Shown here: piece by piece, positions 14,285 through 16,697 of the stretch | Layout: each line of letters begins with the position of its first letter | How positions within the stretch are numbered: position 1 is the first letter of the stretch | Notes under the pieces: model-generated | The model's database searches: none | Seen by the model: the letters and a program-made list of their open reading frames with translations, nothing else | Told to the model about the DNA's origin: nothing | Assembly (NCBI GenBank): GCA_036733345.1 | Contig: DAINAR010000062.1 | Span: 1 to 16,697, forward strand | Length of the DNA stretch: 16,697 bases | Direction: 5' to 3' | Source of the DNA: JAFGMQ01 sp036733345 | GTDB lineage: Bacteria > Desulfobacterota > DSM-4660 > Desulfatiglandales > Desulfatiglandaceae | Program-made: the position numbers and the translations under genes

Positions 14285-15877
14285 ATGAATTATACCCTTT
14301 TGAATTTTATTATTTTGATATACATAGGATTAATAGCGCTCATGGGTTATCTGGGTTACAGAAGAACTCAGTCTGCAGGGGACTATATTGTTGCAGGAGG
14401 AGATGTGAATCCTTTTGTGATGGCACTTTCATATGGTGCCGCCTTTATAAGCACATCGGCAATCATTGGTTTTGGGGGTGCCGCAGGCGCCTTCGGCATG
14501 GGACTGCTATGGCTTACTTTTTTTACTATATTTGTAGGTGTATTCATAGCCTTTGTATTTTTTGGAAAGCGTACCCGCACAATGGGCAATAATCTGGGTG
14601 CAATGACCTTTCCTGAACTGATGGCAAAACGCTATCAGTCGTCTTTTATACACATCTTCTGCGGTGCACTAATCTTTGTATTTATGCCGCTTTATGCCGG
14701 AGCAGTGCTTATCGGGGCGGCAAGATTCCTTGAAACAGCTCTCAACATGAATTACCTGACGGCGCTTATAGTATTTACTGTACTTATAGCTATCTATGTA
14801 ACTACAGGCGGTATAAAGGGAGTAATGTATTCGGATGCTTTGCAGGGAAGTATTATGTTCCTGGGCATGGCATTCCTCTTAATATATACATATAATAAAC
14901 TTGGCGGAATTGCAGAGGCACATACTGCATTGTCGGGAATGGAATCCCTGATACCTCAGAAACTTAAGGCCATTGGCCACCAGGGATGGACACGCATGCC
15001 CGTGTTCGGTTCAAAATTATGGTGGGTACTTATAAGCACTCTGGTGATGGGTGTGGGTATCGGCACTCTGGCTCAACCTCAGCTTGCAGTAAAATTCATG
15101 ACTGTTAAAAGTGGAAGATCTCTTAACCGTGCCTGTCTGGTAGGCGGTGTATTCATATTTGCCATGACAGGCGTTGCTTTTCTGGTAGGTGCACTTTCAA
15201 ATGTACATTTTTTCAATACCGAGGCTAAAATTGCTGTTGCAGCGGCAGGGGGAAATATGGACACAATCATTCCCCTGTTTATAACCACTGCAATGCCGCA
15301 ATGGTTTTCCTATGTATTCATGGTGACCCTTCTTGCGGCAGGTGTTTCCACTCTGTCGAACCTTTTTCACGCCATGGGTACCGCCCTGGGAAAAGATCTG
15401 TATGAACAGACCGCGGGCAAGAGAAAAGGCGCTTCAAAGCATACCATACTCTTTGTCAGGGTAGGTATTGTAGTCGGTATTCTTGTAAGTCTTTTCCTTG
15501 GTTACCAGTTGCCCATAAGCATCATAGCGAGGGCCACAGCCATGTTTTTCGGAATTGCGGCGGCTGCTTTTCTTCCCATGTACATGCTGGGCATCTACTG
15601 GAGGGGGACAACGCGTGCAGGAGCCATTGCAGGGATGGTCACCGGGACATTCTCGGCACTTTTCTGGCTGGTTTTTATAAAGGCAGCAGAAGCGGGGCCA
15701 CTGGGAATATGCAATGCAATCTTTGGGAAACCCTTCCTGATTGAAACACATCCATGGCCTGTTGTAGATCCCATTTTAATCGGCCTGCCGGTATCTCTAA
15801 TAGTCACCATACTGGTAAGTCTGTTTACCAGAAGGTCTGAACAATCTCATATAGATCATTGTTTTGAAGGAATTTAG
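14285..15877 (+). CDS. Sodium:solute symporter (SSS family)
   Basis: The 530-residue inner-membrane protein is hydrophobic throughout, with about 13 predicted helices. It carries the SSS signature TTGGIKGVMYSDALQG (173-188). FISTSAIIGFGG in the early discontinuous helix (54-65) and AAGVSTLSNLFHAMG (351-365) correspond to the regions that contribute the sodium site in vSGLT-type transporters. The start ATG 14285 has GGAGGA about 8 bases before it. It is the last gene of the sigma-54-driven unit with the 34-residue peptide. The solute is not determined by sequence reading. The neighbourhood (DUF294, DnaQ-like exonuclease, two-component system) resembles acetate/short-chain carboxylate symporter loci, so a monocarboxylate is the leading inference. 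A hairpin follows 38 bases after the stop. Confidence 0.93.
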   Translation: MNYTLLNFIILIYIGLIALMGYLGYRRTQSAGDYIVAGGDVNPFVMALSYGAAFISTSAIIGFGGAAGAFGMGLLWLTFFTIFVGVFIAFVFFGKRTRTMGNNLGAMTFPELMAKRYQSSFIHIFCGALIFVFMPLYAGAVLIGAARFLETALNMNYLTALIVFTVLIAIYVTTGGIKGVMYSDALQGSIMFLGMAFLLIYTYNKLGGIAEAHTALSGMESLIPQKLKAIGHQGWTRMPVFGSKLWWVLISTLVMGVGIGTLAQPQLAVKFMTVKSGRSLNRACLVGGVFIFAMTGVAFLVGALSNVHFFNTEAKIAVAAAGGNMDTIIPLFITTAMPQWFSYVFMVTLLAAGVSTLSNLFHAMGTALGKDLYEQTAGKRKGASKHTILFVRVGIVVGILVSLFLGYQLPISIIARATAMFFGIAAAAFLPMYMLGIYWRGTTRAGAIAGMVTGTFSALFWLVFIKAAEAGPLGICNAIFGKPFLIETHPWPVVDPILIGLPVSLIVTILVSLFTRRSEQSHIDHCFEGI

Positions 15878-15915
15878 AATCCACTACTTTTTGGAATGGT
15901 TGTAGACAGAAAAGG

Positions 15916-15934
15916 ACCCCGGCAATGCCGGGGT
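15916..15934. terminator. GC-rich hairpin between convergent symporter and fmdB genes
   Basis: ACCCCGGC (15916-15923) and GCCGGGGT (15927-15934) form a perfect 8-base stem with an AAT loop. On the minus strand the stem is followed by CCTTTT, so it best fits termination of the fmdB transcript. On the plus strand no T-run follows, but the strong stem could still define the 3' end of the symporter message. Confidence 0.65.
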
Positions 15935-15945
15935 TCACTACCTAA

Positions 15946-15963
15946 GTGAGACCTGAATAAAGG
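15946..15963 (+). repeat. Copy A of an 18-bp direct repeat flanking fmdB
   Basis: GTGAGACCTGAATAAAGG lies just past the 3' end of the fmdB gene and matches GTGAGACCTTTATAAAGG at 16488-16505, upstream of fmdB, at 16 of 18 positions in the same orientation. The pair brackets the gene. Confidence 0.5.
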
Positions 15964-15974
15964 AGGTTCGATTA

Positions 15975-16463
15975 TCAAAGGTCATAAATCTTTTCATCTA
16001 CCCTGGGCGGCTGATATTTTTTGGTTCGACCGGGGCGTTGCTTGAACCCGAACGATTCCTCATCATCAATTAAATCTCCAATTTCCGCTTCAATCTTTTC
16101 AGGATCCTCCCCCGCTTCCATTCTTGCAATAGCCTCTTCCATGCCGGGCCCCAGGTCCATACCAGTCATATCCTTTAATTTGCGCATAAAGCCTGCAGCC
16201 TGTCTGGGATCATTTTCATCCATATGCTCAGCTTCTTTTGAGAGTAGCTTGATCGCTGCTTCCATTTTATCTTCATCAAGGCCATCAATAGAGCCGGCAT
16301 CGCCATTTTCCTTTTTGTGAGACATCATAAAAATGGACATTTGCTTTTCCAGTATGATTTCTTTACATTGAGGGCATAATGGCTTTTTTTCTGTATTTAT
16401 AGAAGCGGAAAAAAAGCTGAAGACGGTATTGCATTTCTTGCAATAAAATTCATAGATCGGCAT
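15975..16463 (-). CDS. FmdB-family zinc-ribbon protein
   Basis: The 162-residue protein opens with MPIYEFYCKKC, the hallmark of FmdB-type zinc ribbons. Four cysteines (Cys8, Cys11, Cys30, Cys33) make the metal site. The rest is an acidic, charged region with MEEAIARMEAGEDPEKIEAE near residues 108-127 and a basic tail. FmdB was named as a putative regulator of formamidase genes; most family members have no proven role. The start ATG 16463 is set by GGGAGG 5 bases upstream. It is monocistronic as far as the window shows. Its 5' side carries a perfect 22-base palindrome and a small CCCT/AGGG hairpin (16472-16483) that partly covers the ribosome binding site. Confidence 0.85.
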   Translation of the reverse strand: MPIYEFYCKKCNTVFSFFSASINTEKKPLCPQCKEIILEKQMSIFMMSHKKENGDAGSIDGLDEDKMEAAIKLLSKEAEHMDENDPRQAAGFMRKLKDMTGMDLGPGMEEAIARMEAGEDPEKIEAEIGDLIDDEESFGFKQRPGRTKKYQPPRVDEKIYDL

Positions 16464-16488
16464 TGCATCCTCCCTTTGCAGGGCATTG

Positions 16489-16510
16489 TGAGACCTTTAT
16501 AAAGGTCTCA
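16489..16510. promoter_or_regulatory. Perfect 22-bp palindrome upstream of fmdB, terminator-like on the plus strand
   Basis: TGAGACCTTTA (16489-16499) is followed immediately by its exact reverse complement (16500-16510). Its left part is copy B of the 18-bp repeat. On the plus strand it is followed by ATTGTTTTTC-like sequence, giving a passable intrinsic terminator, yet no plus-strand gene lies upstream of it. On the minus strand it falls in the fmdB leader, about 26 bases before the start. It may be an operator, a leader hairpin or a terminator for antisense RNA. Confidence 0.5.
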
Positions 16511-16697
16511 TTGTTTTTCTCCGAAAAGGGGCATAATAATCTGATTAGATATTTTATGCTGAATTTCCGTTTGTTTACAGGAAAAAACGATCTTTCATGA
16601 TTCTATGGATATTATATTTTGAGCTGGATCTACCACTTATAAATTGAAATACAAAAGGAAGACCTGATAGTCAATTAATTTTAAAGGCTCCGCTGTT

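Noticed and set aside
1..16697. CRISPR array, tRNA, rRNA or intact insertion sequence
   Set aside because: No regularly spaced repeats, cloverleaf-like segments, rRNA sequence or transposase motifs were seen on either strand.
16511..16697. Gene or firm promoter at the right edge
   Set aside because: The segment is AT-rich and contains an imperfect dyad (16531-16559) and a weak minus-strand TTGACT-17-TATTTC match, but no supportable coding frame and no -10 box good enough to list.

Overview
The window reads like accessory and housekeeping chromosome of an anaerobic, Gram-negative bacterium. Desulfobacterota (the former Deltaproteobacteria) is the best guess. The reasons are indirect: a CoA-disulfide-reductase-type flavoprotein fused to rhodanese, a UPF0280 protein, an FmdB zinc ribbon, a Cache/PAS kinase with a sigma-54 regulator, and a sodium:solute symporter with a tiny accessory protein. 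The DNA is moderately AT-rich with moderately AT-rich intergenic regions. No rRNA, tRNA, CRISPR array or intact insertion sequence was seen.

Layout. (1) 1-2129, minus strand: the first codons of a DUF523 (YbgA-type) protein run off the left edge, followed by a 566-residue CoA-disulfide-reductase/rhodanese fusion. (2) 2437-3459, plus strand: low-specificity L-threonine aldolase. (3) 3530-4976: a LysR regulator diverges from a 134-residue stand-alone PEP-utilising 'mobile' (swivelling) domain in which the phospho-accepting histidine is replaced by isoleucine. Their promoters overlap and carry two matching AACT/AGTT dyads. (4) 4977-5389: an intergenic region with several nested inverted repeats, including a palindromic element of about 150 bp, leading into nudC (NADH pyrophosphatase) and a UPF0280 gene, both plus strand. 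(5) 7177-9855, minus strand: a DEDDh exonuclease translationally coupled behind a cNMP-binding/CBS/DUF294 nucleotidyltransferase. (6) 10096-15877, plus strand: a Cache-PAS histidine kinase overlapping a sigma-54 response regulator by 4 bp, then a well-matched -24/-12 promoter, a decayed chemotaxis-receptor tail, a 34-residue symporter accessory peptide and a 530-residue sodium:solute symporter. (7) 15975-16463, minus strand: an FmdB-family zinc-ribbon gene, separated from the symporter by a GC-rich hairpin.

How the genes fit together. The block 7177-15877 looks like one transporter-control module. The kinase senses a ligand outside the membrane, the regulator activates the sigma-54 promoter at 13704-13720, and that promoter drives accessory peptide plus symporter. 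The divergent DUF294/exonuclease operon has its own sigma-70 promoter. I recall the DUF294-exonuclease pair sitting next to acetate-type SSS symporters and their two-component systems in gammaproteobacteria, but its biochemical role there is not settled. The transported solute cannot be read from the sequence; a short-chain carboxylate is the natural guess.

The most unusual items are the receptor remnant lying between the sigma-54 promoter and the symporter (nonsense codon, frameshift and 5' truncation all readable), the catalytically dead-looking swivelling domain with its own LysR regulator, and the paired repeats around fmdB.
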